A DNA stretch of 35,170 nucleotides from Lachnospiraceae bacterium (GTDB lineage Bacteria > Bacillota > Clostridia > Lachnospirales > Lachnospiraceae): positions 1 through 35,170 of the forward strand of contig JAAWOG010000038.1 in NCBI GenBank assembly GCA_022799355.1, read 5' to 3'. Positions 1-8,368 of this stretch are shown here, piece after piece. The notes beneath the pieces are model-generated. The model did no database searches, was not told the DNA's origin, and worked only from the letters and a program-made list of their open reading frames with translations. The translations under genes were made by a program, and so were the position numbers. Positions within the stretch are counted from its first letter, which is position 1. The number at the start of each line of letters is the position of its first letter.

Positions 1-23
1 AAAACATGTAAATTGAGCCAAAA

Positions 24-97
24 GAATCTGCCCCTCGCCGAAGGCGACTTGAAATGGGCAGATTCCGTAACAGGGAAGCCGAAGGCTGAACTGTTAC
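24..97. repeat. Twin nested hairpins (palindromic repeat)
   Basis: Two consecutive hairpins share one design. The first has GAATCTGCCC (24-33) pairing with GGGCAGATTC (56-65) and encloses CGCC-GAA-GGCG (36-46). The second has GTAACAG (67-73) pairing with CTGTTAC (91-97) and encloses AGCC-GAA-GGCT (77-87). Both inner helices close on GAA. No long U-run follows, so a simple terminator is not favoured. The regular design suggests a dispersed palindromic element or a structured RNA end; this is inference. Confidence 0.6.
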
Positions 98-147
98 ATG
101 ACATTGACAAGTTTTTAAAGGTTATTCTATTGGTGTGACATTTGCGG

Positions 148-153
148 TATAAT
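148..153 (+). promoter_or_regulatory. Putative -10 box upstream of the RpiR regulator
   Basis: A perfect TATAAT lies about 100 nt before the regulator start. No good -35 hexamer sits 17 nt upstream. A TTGACA at 104-109 is too far away to pair with it. The promoter call is therefore weak. Confidence 0.3.
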
Positions 154-256
154 AAAAGCAGTCACAGGAATTTGCCGGACATGGACAGAAGGAAAAAGCA
201 GGGAATCTGTTTTGGGCAGGCGGAAATGATATCAGTCCTGCAAAGGAAGGAGAAGC

Positions 257-1093
257 ATGCAGTTTGAAAAAGATGTGGAGCCGTTGATTGAGTTGAATTA
301 CAATAATTTCACGCAGGTGGAGAGAGGGATTGCCGATTTTTTTCTGCAGAATAAAGAGGTTATGGATTTTTCCGCTAAAAATATGGCAAAAGTATTGTTT
401 ACATCCGAAGCCACCCTCTCAAGGTTTGCACAAAAGTGCGGCTTTGAAGGCTACAGGCAGTTTATCTACCGGTATCGGGAAGGGCTGCAGAGTGAAAAAA
501 ATATTCCGGTGGAGAGCGGTACCAGGCTTATTTTGAAGACGTATCAGGAATTATTAAATAAATCTTATGCCCTGGTAGAGGAGGAGCAGATTAAAAAAGT
601 ATCAAAACTGATTGCCGAAAAAAGAAGGGTATTTGTATATGGAAAGGGTTCTTCCGGTATTGCGGGAGAGGAGTTGAAAATGCGTTTTATGCGCCTGGGT
701 ATCGATATTGAGTGTATAACCGACAGTCATGTTATGACCATGAGCTCCGCTCTGATCAATGAAAATACACTTGCTGTTGGGATAACGGTCAGCGGCAGGA
801 CGAATGAAGTGGTGCGAGCGCTGAAAACAGCAAAGAATAAGGGGGCTTCCACAGTGATTATCAGTTCGGTGCATCTTAAGAAATGGGATGATTTTATAGA
901 TAATGTGCTGCCTGTTCCCACAAAGGAAAAACTGGATTTGGGCAAGCTGATTTCGCCGCAGTTTCCGATTCTGGTGCTCTGTGATATTTTATATACCAAT
1001 GTGTTGGGGTATGACAGAAGAAATAAGGAGGCATTGCATGAACTGACGTTGGTTGAGTTGAACGCAATGGCGCCGGCGGATAAGATTATATAA
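257..1093 (+). CDS. MurR/RpiR family transcriptional regulator
   Basis: The protein has 278 residues, typical of the family. An N-terminal HTH_6 domain spans roughly residues 1-80 and includes the segment TSEATLSRFAQKCGF, the recognition-helix region. A C-terminal SIS sugar-isomerase domain covers about 110-240 and contains VFVYGKGSSGIAGEELKMR and GITVSGRTNEVV, the phosphosugar-binding loops. Family members sense a sugar phosphate and control sugar or amino-sugar catabolism genes. The ATG is preceded by AGGAAGGAG at good spacing. The neighbouring gene on the right is convergent and unrelated, so the target operon is probably to the left of the window or elsewhere. The ligand cannot be read from sequence. 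Confidence 0.9.
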   Translation: MQFEKDVEPLIELNYNNFTQVERGIADFFLQNKEVMDFSAKNMAKVLFTSEATLSRFAQKCGFEGYRQFIYRYREGLQSEKNIPVESGTRLILKTYQELLNKSYALVEEEQIKKVSKLIAEKRRVFVYGKGSSGIAGEELKMRFMRLGIDIECITDSHVMTMSSALINENTLAVGITVSGRTNEVVRALKTAKNKGASTVIISSVHLKKWDDFIDNVLPVPTKEKLDLGKLISPQFPILVLCDILYTNVLGYDRRNKEALHELTLVELNAMAPADKII

Positions 1094-1098
1094 GGGAA

Positions 1099-1125
1099 GC
1101 TGCCCGGTTTTTCAGGCCGGGCAGC
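1099..1125. terminator. GC-rich hairpin between convergent genes
   Basis: GCTGCCCGG (1099-1107) pairs with CCGGGCAGC (1117-1125), a 9-bp GC stem between the stop codons of two convergent genes. Only a weak T-run follows on either strand. A bidirectional terminator is the likeliest role. Confidence 0.55.
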
Positions 1126-1158
1126 AGAGATAAAGTTTATGAGAGTAATATTTCTCTT

Positions 1159-1404
1159 TTATACTGATTCGTGGAAAGTACGGCTGATAACATCTGCCTG
1201 CTGTTCCGGTGTAAGCTTGATAAAGTTTACGGCATAACCGGAAACACGGATTGTAAGCTGAGGATAGTTCTCAGGATGCTTCTGAGCATCTAAAAGCATA
1301 TCTCTGTTGAGTACGTTTACGTTAAGATGATGTCCGCCTTTTGAGGAATAGCCGTCGAGTAAGTTTACAAGATTGTCTACCTGTGCATTTGTGTTTGCTG
1401 CCAT
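1159..1404 (-). CDS. grcA: Stand-alone glycyl-radical domain protein (GrcA-like)
   Basis: An 81-residue protein that is almost entirely the C-terminal glycyl-radical segment of pyruvate formate-lyase. It shows [16 protein letters not shown] followed by the radical motif RVSGYAV with Gly56, and ends with the PFL-like tail [13 protein letters not shown]. In enterobacteria GrcA (YfiD) replaces the oxygen-cleaved C-terminus of PFL, and an activase installs the radical. The same repair role here is inference. The start is well supported by AAGGAGG about 8 nt upstream. No pflB or activase gene lies in the window. The upstream region is AT-rich and carries a dyad AGTAAT-n-ATTACT near 1442-1454. Confidence 0.85.
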   Translation of the reverse strand: MAANTNAQVDNLVNLLDGYSSKGGHHLNVNVLNRDMLLDAQKHPENYPQLTIRVSGYAVNFIKLTPEQQADVISRTFHESV

Positions 1405-1549
1405 AATGTTTGCCTCCTTGAGATTGTTTTATTTGATAATAGTAATGATTACTGTTTCTTTAAGTTAATAATAGTAGTTATTCTCATTTTTGTCCAGAGT
1501 TATTTATGATTTTATTGTATTTTTTTAAGTACATTTTATCAGGTGGCTG

Positions 1550-1577
1550 TTGGACGAAAAATATATTATAATAGAAT
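1550..1577 (+). promoter_or_regulatory. Putative promoter of the restriction-modification genes
   Basis: TTGGAC (1550-1555) and TAGAAT (1572-1577) are separated by 16 nt. An overlapping TATAAT lies at 1567-1572. Transcription would start about 70 nt before the methylase ATG. Confidence 0.35.
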
Positions 1578-1652
1578 GTATATGGGGACTGCGGAGATAT
1601 GTGGAGGAAGAAGATCGGGTTGGGGACCGGGTGGGAGCGGAGAGGATAAAGT

Positions 1653-4541
1653 ATGGATATCAGAGATATTTTAACAAAGGAAGAATATGAAAGTTTGTCA
1701 CAGCTTAAGAAAGAGGATATAGACTGGATCAATGAACGGATTCGTACAAGAAAAGATGGAACGGCAGGAATCGAATGTATTGTGAGAGGCATGAACGATG
1801 ATGGGGATTATTTTAGACTGACGCCGGAAGAAGTGGTACGTCAGTTTTATGCATATAAATTATTGACCGAATACAACTATAAAAGGGAGCGTCTGAGGTT
1901 TGAGGAACCGGTATTTTTTGCCGGAAAGGCCAGGATTGATGATAAAAGAATAGATATATCCGTATATGACAAAGCGTGCAAAAAAATAGAAATGATTATT
2001 GAAGTAAAACGTCCGCGGGTGAGTGATTATCACAGTACTGGTGAGGGAGAAGCATCAACGCCCTTTCAGCAGATGCAGTCATATTGTAATCAGAAACATC
2101 CGCAGATAGGGGTGTTGGTAAACGGAAGTAAATTGCCGGAGTTTTATGATATGCCTGATTATGAAAGTCAGCTTTTGCTGGAGCGGTTTCCGCAGGGAGA
2201 TGAGGATATCCGGGCGTGGAAAGAAAAAAGGCGCTATACAATGAAGCAGCTTATGCAGGCGGACAGGCTTCGGACGGAGACGCTGAAGGATATTGTGCTG
2301 GAAGTAGAACAAAGATTCGGGGCAAATGATTCCAGTGATAAGGCATTTGAAGAGATATTCAAACTGATTTTTACCAAACTGTATGATGAAAAGTGCTCTG
2401 CTGATGATGAGGATGCGATCTTTTTGGGCATGAATACCTATCATATGGAACTGAAAGATATAGATGATTCGGAATTCAGAGTGCTGAAGTTTCGGGCAGC
2501 GGACGATGAAACGTCGGATGAGATCTATGATAAGATCAATAAGCTTTTTCAAAGTGCACAGGAGACGTGGCGGGGCGTATTTCCGGCGGATTCCGTTTTA
2601 AATATGCAGAAAGCGACAGTAAAGTCCTGTGTGAAGGAACTGCAGAATGTAAAATTGTTTCATTCCAATCTGGAAATAGTGGATGACGCCTTCGAACATC
2701 TTGTCAATCAGAATCAGAAGGAGGGGATGGGGCAGTATTTTACACCCAGATATGTAATTGATATGTGTGTGAAGATGCTGAATCCAAGACCGACGGAATA
2801 TATGATCGACACGGCGGCCGGAAGCTGTGGTTTTCCCATGCACTCTATTTTTCATGTCTGGAAACAATTAAATCCGAAAGCGTTTCATCTTTTTTCGGCA
2901 AAAAAGAGAAAGCCGGAGGAGGTGGAGTATGTCCGGAACAAAGTGTTCGGAATTGATTTCAGTGAAAAAAGTGTCAGAGTGGGCAGAATGCTGAATATCA
3001 TTGCAGGTGATGGACATACCAATGTACTGGAACTGAACTCACTGGATTTTAAAAAGTGGGAGTCCGATTATTTGAAAAATACGGAATGGTACGCGAAATA
3101 CGGAGAAGGATTTGAAAAACTTGTAGGATTGAGTGCTGATAAAACGGCAGCAGATGTCGCAGATAAGTACAAAAGATTTCAATTTGATGTGCTGATGGCG
3201 AATCCTCCTTTTGCGGGCGATCTTGATAACAGGGAGCAGATTGGGCAATACGACCTGGGACATAAGGATGGAAATACGGAAAATAAATTACAAAATAAAG
3301 TAGGAAGAGATATTTTATTTATTGAGCGGAATCTTAATTTTCTAAAGCCTGGGGGAAGGATGGCGGTGATTTTACCGCAGGGAAGATTTAACAACTCCAC
3401 AGATAAGTATATCAGAAAGTATATTATGGACAGATGCCGTATACTTGCGGTAGTCGGTCTGCATGGAAATGTGTTTAAACCACATACGGGAACAAAGACA
3501 AGCGTTCTCCTGGTACAGAAATGGACAGATGAAAACTGTGGTTATCCTGATATATGTCCGAGGCCTAAGGCGGATGAGGATGGTATGATAGATTACCCTA
3601 TTTTTTTTGCGACCATGCAGGAGCCGGGTAAAGATAATTCAGGAAATAAAATATATGTCACAGAGAAATATGTGAGATGGTGCCATTATAAGTACAGTAC
3701 GGTAAAAACGATCAAACGCAGAGAGGATGGCGATGTGATCAGCCAGGAAGAATTTGATCTGATCACAGATAAGGAGCAGTATGAAAAGATACACCTTAAT
3801 ACTGCCTATATAAAAAAGGCGGATGGGACGGCGGTGGAGGAAGCGGAGTACCGCGGAGCAAAGAAAAAATCGGATTATAAGAAGGTGGTAAGTTATGAAT
3901 ACAGGCGGAAAAGGGATGGAAAGATCTTTGATGAGAGTCAGTTCAGGGAAATTACGAAAAAGTCAAATTATGTTATAAAAACGGAAACGATTACAAAAGT
4001 GGAGGAACATAAAACGGAGGACGGAAGTCCACGGTTTATCAGGGATTTGTTTATCAGGGAGTATGGCGCAACGGAAAGCCATATAAAATGGGTTCGGGAG
4101 AATGCGGTGTTTGTGATCAAAGACGCAATGAAAAACCCGGGTGAGAAGGCAGAGATATCTATTGATAAATGGCTTATGTTAGATGCCTCCGAGAAGCAGT
4201 TATATAAAAAGAAGCCGGTGTTAGGGGATAATCCGAATCCGGAGATAAGCAATGAAGAATATTGTGCTCTGACCAGTGAAGAACGGAAATTTTATCTGAT
4301 TGCGGAAGATATCAGGGAGAGTACGGAGCGGATCAAAGATACTCATGGTCATATTTTTGTAAAGCATGATCTGTTTAATCATGATCCGATGCTTTCGAAT
4401 GTGAATCCCGATAACATATATTCTCAGAATGGTATTGCGGAAGCTTTTGCTCAATTTGCGTATGATAATGGATTAAGTTTTGCGCCTGCGGATGAGGAGT
4501 TGGAAAAGATTATGCATCCGGCAAATGAACTCCCTTTTTAG
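1653..4541 (+). CDS. Nuclease-methylase subunit of a type IIB/IIG-like restriction system
   Basis: A 962-residue protein. Residues about 60-160 form an HsdR-N-like PD-(D/E)XK nuclease: D101, then E117-V-K119, then Q140-M-Q-S-Y144, the QxxxY motif of type I nucleases. Residues about 345-650 form an N6-adenine methylase: EGMGQYFTPRYV, the SAM-binding loop DTAAGSCGF starting at D386, and the catalytic NPPF at N517. About 300 C-terminal residues have no motif I recognise. Nuclease plus methylase in one chain without a DEAD-type translocase resembles BcgI or type IIG enzymes rather than classical type I. The ATG follows GGAGAGGATAAAGT. The gene ends at CCC-TTT-TTAG, from which a -1 shift enters the specificity subunit frame. 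Confidence 0.85.
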   Translation: MDIRDILTKEEYESLSQLKKEDIDWINERIRTRKDGTAGIECIVRGMNDDGDYFRLTPEEVVRQFYAYKLLTEYNYKRERLRFEEPVFFAGKARIDDKRIDISVYDKACKKIEMIIEVKRPRVSDYHSTGEGEASTPFQQMQSYCNQKHPQIGVLVNGSKLPEFYDMPDYESQLLLERFPQGDEDIRAWKEKRRYTMKQLMQADRLRTETLKDIVLEVEQRFGANDSSDKAFEEIFKLIFTKLYDEKCSADDEDAIFLGMNTYHMELKDIDDSEFRVLKFRAADDETSDEIYDKINKLFQSAQETWRGVFPADSVLNMQKATVKSCVKELQNVKLFHSNLEIVDDAFEHLVNQNQKEGMGQYFTPRYVIDMCVKMLNPRPTEYMIDTAAGSCGFPMHSIFHVWKQLNPKAFHLFSAKKRKPEEVEYVRNKVFGIDFSEKSVRVGRMLNIIAGDGHTNVLELNSLDFKKWESDYLKNTEWYAKYGEGFEKLVGLSADKTAADVADKYKRFQFDVLMANPPFAGDLDNREQIGQYDLGHKDGNTENKLQNKVGRDILFIERNLNFLKPGGRMAVILPQGRFNNSTDKYIRKYIMDRCRILAVVGLHGNVFKPHTGTKTSVLLVQKWTDENCGYPDICPRPKADEDGMIDYPIFFATMQEPGKDNSGNKIYVTEKYVRWCHYKYSTVKTIKRREDGDVISQEEFDLITDKEQYEKIHLNTAYIKKADGTAVEEAEYRGAKKKSDYKKVVSYEYRRKRDGKIFDESQFREITKKSNYVIKTETITKVEEHKTEDGSPRFIRDLFIREYGATESHIKWVRENAVFVIKDAMKNPGEKAEISIDKWLMLDASEKQLYKKKPVLGDNPNPEISNEEYCALTSEERKFYLIAEDIRESTERIKDTHGHIFVKHDLFNHDPMLSNVNPDNIYSQNGIAEAFAQFAYDNGLSFAPADEELEKIMHPANELPF

Positions 4542-4587
4542 AGGGCCTCTCCGGTGATGAGATATATAAAAGGCTGCTGGAGAGGCG
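4532..4587 (+). promoter_or_regulatory. Candidate programmed -1 ribosomal frameshift signal
   Basis: The slippery heptamer C-CCT-TTT (4532-4538) lies in the methylase frame directly before its TAG stop (4539-4541). After a 6-nt spacer comes a stem of GCCTCTCC (4545-4552) with GGAGAGGC (4579-4586), extendable by G-U, G-C and U-G pairs to 11 bp around a 20-nt loop. A -1 slip reads Pro-Phe-Leu-Glu-Gly-Leu and stays open to 5962. Heptamer, spacer and stem match the usual architecture of -1 frameshift sites. No Shine-Dalgarno stimulator is seen 10-14 nt upstream. A natural or sequencing indel in the T5 run is the alternative. Confidence 0.55.
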
Positions 4588-5962
4588 GGAGATCAGTATT
4601 ATTCCATATAAGGAACTGAATGCGGAGCTTAGATTTGAAGCAGAGTATTTTTCAAAACGGAATATGCGTCTGTTTCAGGTGCTGAAGGCAGGAGAAAATC
4701 GTATGATCGGCGATTTTTGCGATGTGACGGACGGGATACATACATCCATTGACTATGATGAGGAGAGTTGTGTAAATCTCATATCCGCGACATCGCCCCG
4801 GGAAAATTATTTTGATCTGTCACGAAATGCGAAAATATCGGAAAAGGCACATGCGGATAATCCAAGGACGGCGCTGCGGTTACACGATGTTGTTTTGTCA
4901 ACTGTTGGTACGATAGGAAACTGTGCGGTGGTGGATCAGAATGTGCTTCCTGCAAATTCTGACAGACACGTTGGAATCATACGGGTAAAAGAGGAATATT
5001 CGCCTTATGTTGTTTCTGCTTATCTTTTGTCAAAGTACGGAAGGATGCAGACCTTTCGGGAAACCACAGGGAATGTTCAGCCCAATTTGTTTTTGTATAA
5101 GATCAGAGAAATTTTGATTCCGAAATTTGATAAAGCACTGCAAAAGCAAGTGGTGGAGATCTCGATAGAGGCACGGAAAAAACGAAATACATCGGAGCAA
5201 AAATATAAAGAGGCAGAATCTTTTCTGCTGCAGAGACTTGGAGTGGAAGACTGGAAGCCGGAGGAAACAAAAGTTTCCGTCAGAACATACAGGGATGTAT
5301 TTGCGGCGGAAAGAATAGATGCCGAATATTATCAGCAGAAATACGATAATATCAGAGAAAAGTTAAAATCCTTTGTATATTTGCCCTTCAGGGAGGTATG
5401 CAGTCTTTATGACGGGAATTTTTCGCCGGAGAAGAATACGATGTATCGTTATATAGAACTTTCCAATATTGGCTCGATGGGGGAGATCAATGGATGTACG
5501 GTGGGATATGGAAGCGATTTGCCGAACAGGGCCAGGAGGATCGTGCATAAAGGAAATATTATATTGTCCTCCATAGAGGGTTCTCTGCAAAGCTGTGCGT
5601 TGGTTACGAAGGAGTATGATCAGGCTCTGTGTTCTAATGGTTTTTATGTTATCGATTCTGAGAGGATCAATTCGGAGACGCTTTTGGTGCTGATGAAATC
5701 CTGGTTAGTACAGGCAATGCTGAAGAGAGGCTGTTCGGGGACGATCCTGACGGGATTTGACAAATCAGTACTGGAAGAGCTGCCGGTTCCGATTCCGCCG
5801 GATGATGTACAGAAGCAGACAGCGAAGCTGGTAGAGGAAAGCATCAGACTGCGGGAGGAAAGCAGGAGTCTTTTTGAACAGGCGAAAACTATGGTGGAAA
5901 GGGCTGTGGAAGGAAGGGGTGAGTGGCATTACGCCACTTCTCCGGACGCTGAAAGAACTTGA
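4538..5962 (+). CDS. DNA specificity (HsdS-like) domain, apparently read by -1 frameshift
   Basis: This is a specificity subunit with two target-recognition halves, each opening with a similar segment: ELRFEAEYFSK near 4630 and ERIDAEYYQQKY near 5310. It ends with the helical LFEQAKTMVERAVEG typical of S subunits. The first ATG (4664) has no ribosome binding site and would cut away the conserved start of the first half. The frame is open upstream to 4529 without ATG, GTG or TTG. The extension reads continuously from the methylase if the ribosome slips -1 at 4532-4538, giving a fused product of about 1436 residues. The last 15 or so residues (after about 5917) overlap a decayed foreign fragment in another frame, so the natural C-terminus may have been altered. 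Confidence 0.75.
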   Translation, partial: LEGLSGDEIYKRLLERREISIIPYKELNAELRFEAEYFSKRNMRLFQVLKAGENRMIGDFCDVTDGIHTSIDYDEESCVNLISATSPRENYFDLSRNAKISEKAHADNPRTALRLHDVVLSTVGTIGNCAVVDQNVLPANSDRHVGIIRVKEEYSPYVVSAYLLSKYGRMQTFRETTGNVQPNLFLYKIREILIPKFDKALQKQVVEISIEARKKRNTSEQKYKEAESFLLQRLGVEDWKPEETKVSVRTYRDVFAAERIDAEYYQQKYDNIREKLKSFVYLPFREVCSLYDGNFSPEKNTMYRYIELSNIGSMGEINGCTVGYGSDLPNRARRIVHKGNIILSSIEGSLQSCALVTKEYDQALCSNGFYVIDSERINSETLLVLMKSWLVQAMLKRGCSGTILTGFDKSVLEELPVPIPPDDVQKQTAKLVEESIRLREESRSLFEQAKTMVERAVEGRGEWHYATSPDAERT

Positions 5963-6011
5963 GAAGAGGAAAATTCCAGGAAAGATTCTTACCACTAATT
6001 ACCTGAATTAA
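5919..6011 (+). pseudogene. Fragment resembling the PLD-like N-terminus of a defence helicase
   Basis: The frame starting at 5919 reads about 30 residues, including SGITPLLRTLKELEKRK and PGKILTTNYLN, then stops at TAA 6009-6011. From memory this resembles the PLD-like N-terminal region of DEAD/DEAH helicase proteins with DUF3427, found in defence islands. It overlaps the last codons of the specificity subunit in a different frame, so it is a remnant and not an expressed domain. The family assignment rests on a short stretch and needs a profile search. Confidence 0.4.
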
Positions 6012-6374
6012 CCATTCCAGGAAAAAAGAGATGCGGAGGAAGGCGGATATAAGGCCAGCGGGTTAAAAATGAATCAGAAAATCTCAAACAAAGATTCGTG
6101 GGGATTGTCTGAATTGGAAGAGCGTAATGACGAAATGATCGCGCTTGCCAGTTATGTAAGTAATGCCGGTATTAGTGGATTCAATATCAGCTGTATTGCG
6201 AATTTCGACCAGGCACGTATTGATTTCTATATGGATAAGAGTGATGCCGCGAAGAATAAAGCAGCATTCGATACATTGGTTGCGCATAAAGAAGAAATTG
6301 AGCAGGAGTTGGGTGTTTCTCTTACTTGGGAGAGAGCAAATGAATATAAGGCATCATGGCTGTGCTATAAGTAA
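6012..6374 (+). pseudogene. C-terminal remnant of a GmrSD-type (DUF262/DUF1524/DUF4268) protein
   Basis: The open frame begins just after a stop with PFQEKRDAEEGGYKASGLKMN, then KDSWGLSELEERNDEMIALA. This matches the usual end of DUF1524 HNH domains: FxEKR, a GGYK-type loop, then W-x-x-x-x-I-x-x-R-x-x-x-x-A. It continues into ARIDFYMDKSDAAKNKAAFD and LTWERANEYKASW, which look like DUF4268. The catalytic HNH part and the whole DUF262 ATPase/nuclease part are absent, and the DUF4268 end is cut short. An internal ATG at 6069 would give a 101-residue product, but GGAGGA lies about 30 nt upstream, too far to serve it. I read it as the relic of a type IV-like restriction gene. Confidence 0.55.
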
Positions 6375-6470
6375 AGGAAAAGATGTCCAAGTGAAGATTC
6401 TAAATAATGAGTACTACCCGGACTTGTACGATAAGAAGAAATAACCGTGGATGTTTGGAGGTGATCGTCT

Positions 6471-8138
6471 TTGATATATACAGATGCTGAATTAAAAGAA
6501 AAAATACATGAGATGTTGAAGGACTTTGAAACTGAGGTAGTTGAGTTCAAAGAAGCAAACAACAGCTATTCATTCAAAGATATCGGCAAGTATTTTTCTG
6601 CGCTTGGAAATGAAGCAAATATCAGAGGAAAGTCCGAGGGCTGGCTTATATTTGGCATTACCAATAAAGGGGAATTCAAGGGAACAGATTATCGTAAGAG
6701 CGGAAATCTTCAGTCTCTGAAAAAAGAGATTACCACTGGTACAAATGAAAGACTGACATTTCTTGATATTTGCGAGCTGACGATGGAGAAGTGCCGGATT
6801 GTGGCTTTCCAGATTCCGCCTGCTATACCGGGGATTCCGACGACATGGAACGGAGCGGCATGGGCAAGAGAACATGAATCCCTGGTACCGCTTCCGATGA
6901 ATAAGGTAGATTTAATCCGTAGTCAGGTTGGTATGGATTGGTCAAAGGAAATTGTGAAGGATGCGACTATAGATGATTTGGATCCTGAAGCGGTTGCATA
7001 TGCGAGAAAGATGTTTTCGCAGAAACAGGAAAACCGAAAACAGGCCAAAGAAATACTGTCGGGACTTTCCGATATTGAAGTATTAAACAAGGCCGGGATT
7101 TGTTTCAAGGGGAAGATTACGAGAACAGCTCTCCTCCTTCTTGGCAAGAAGGAATCCGCTTTCTATTTTGATGGATTTACACCGAGGATTACCTGGACAC
7201 TCTATAACGCCGACAAGACGGTAAAAGCATATGAACATTTTGATATGCCATTTCTGCTTGCAGTGGACAAAGTGTATGCCAAGATCAGAAATGAAAAGTA
7301 TAGGTATATCGCAGAGCAGCAGACACTTTTCCCGGAAGAAGTACAGCAATACGATGCAGATCTCGTCAAAGAAATTATCAATAACTGTATAGCTCATTCA
7401 GATTACAGACGGCATGGAAAAATCAATGTTGAAGAATTTGAGGATCATCTCGTTTTTATAAATGAGGGTTCCTTTATACCGGAGACCATTGAGAAAGCAT
7501 TGGAACCAGGCTATAAGCCACCATATTATCGGAATGCCTTTCTTTGTAATGCAATGGTAAACATGTATATGATTGATACGAATTCCATGGGCATCCCGAT
7601 GATCTATAATATCCAGAAGGCGAGATGCTTCCCGCTGCCGTCGTATGATTTGGATGTAGTGAACCGAGTGAGCGTTACAGTTTTCGGAAAGGTTCTTGAT
7701 AAGAACTATACGCGACTGCTCCATTCCAATGGAAGCTTGGATTTGAAGACAGTATTTTTGCTTGATCAGGTACAAAAGAGGAAGACTATATCCAAGGATG
7801 ATTATAAAATACTTAGGAAGAGCGGCTTGGTTGAAGGACGGTATCCGGCATTATATGTATCCTATAAAATTGCAGAAGCCGTCGGCGATAAAGCTGGGTA
7901 TGTAAGAAATAAAGGGCTGGATGAGAAAATATTAAAAGAACTGATCATATCCGCATTGCGAAATGGGCCTTTAAAGAAGGCAGACATTTATGAGGCAGTT
8001 AAGCATGCATTCCCGGATGTTCTTGCTGAGGAGAAACAATATAAGAAACTCTCAAACCTTCTTCAAAAAATGAAAAAAGAAGGAATAGTGGATGTCCGCG
8101 GCAGCGCTGTTCACGCAGAATGGCTCCTTATCCGGTAG
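6471..8138 (+). CDS. AlbA_2 (Schlafen-like) / HATPase domain protein
   Basis: 555 residues starting at TTG, supported by GGAGGTGAT 6-7 nt upstream. Residues about 15-150 form the AlbA_2 putative DNA-binding domain, with ETEVVEFKEA at the front and GWLIFGITNKGEFKG in the core. Residues about 295-400 form a GHKL-type ATP site: the N-box KEIINNCIAHSDYRR and then FINEGSF. The C-terminus is a winged-helix-like region (about 485-555). Such proteins are usually annotated as RecG-like or transcriptional regulators, but no helicase motifs are present. They are common beside restriction systems, and a regulatory or defence role is inference. A strong terminator follows. Confidence 0.8.
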   Translation: MIYTDAELKEKIHEMLKDFETEVVEFKEANNSYSFKDIGKYFSALGNEANIRGKSEGWLIFGITNKGEFKGTDYRKSGNLQSLKKEITTGTNERLTFLDICELTMEKCRIVAFQIPPAIPGIPTTWNGAAWAREHESLVPLPMNKVDLIRSQVGMDWSKEIVKDATIDDLDPEAVAYARKMFSQKQENRKQAKEILSGLSDIEVLNKAGICFKGKITRTALLLLGKKESAFYFDGFTPRITWTLYNADKTVKAYEHFDMPFLLAVDKVYAKIRNEKYRYIAEQQTLFPEEVQQYDADLVKEIINNCIAHSDYRRHGKINVEEFEDHLVFINEGSFIPETIEKALEPGYKPPYYRNAFLCNAMVNMYMIDTNSMGIPMIYNIQKARCFPLPSYDLDVVNRVSVTVFGKVLDKNYTRLLHSNGSLDLKTVFLLDQVQKRKTISKDDYKILRKSGLVEGRYPALYVSYKIAEAVGDKAGYVRNKGLDEKILKELIISALRNGPLKKADIYEAVKHAFPDVLAEEKQYKKLSNLLQKMKKEGIVDVRGSAVHAEWLLIR

Positions 8139-8140
8139 AT

Positions 8141-8280
8141 TTAGTCAAGGAAGTCAGTTTTTAGTCAAGGAATTAGTCAAAGAAAAATGGTTATGAAGTT
8201 AAGAAGGATCCCAGAAAGCTTGTATTTCTGGGATCCTTTTTGACTAAAATGGGGTGCGGGATTAAAAAAAATAGTCAAAG
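8141..8280. repeat. Cluster of TTAGTCAA octamers around a terminator
   Basis: TTAGTCAA occurs at 8141, 8161 and 8173, the inverted form TTGACTAA at 8240-8247, and ATAGTCAAAG at 8271-8280. The copies lie just after the AlbA_2 gene stop and flank its terminator. They could be remains of a longer reading frame with repeated codons (one frame reads LVKELVKEK) or protein-binding sites. Confidence 0.4.
8204..8241 (+). terminator. Intrinsic terminator after the AlbA_2 gene
   Basis: AAGGATCCCAGAAA (8204-8217) pairs perfectly with TTTCTGGGATCCTT (8225-8238) around a 7-nt loop. A T-run follows directly. This is a strong 14-bp terminator. Confidence 0.85.
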
Positions 8281-8368
8281 CTTAGTCCTTGCTGCAGGGA
8301 TGAATACGGAGTCGGTTGGAGAGATCTGACCGGCTCTTTTTTCGTAATAGTTCATATTTCTGCTGTTC

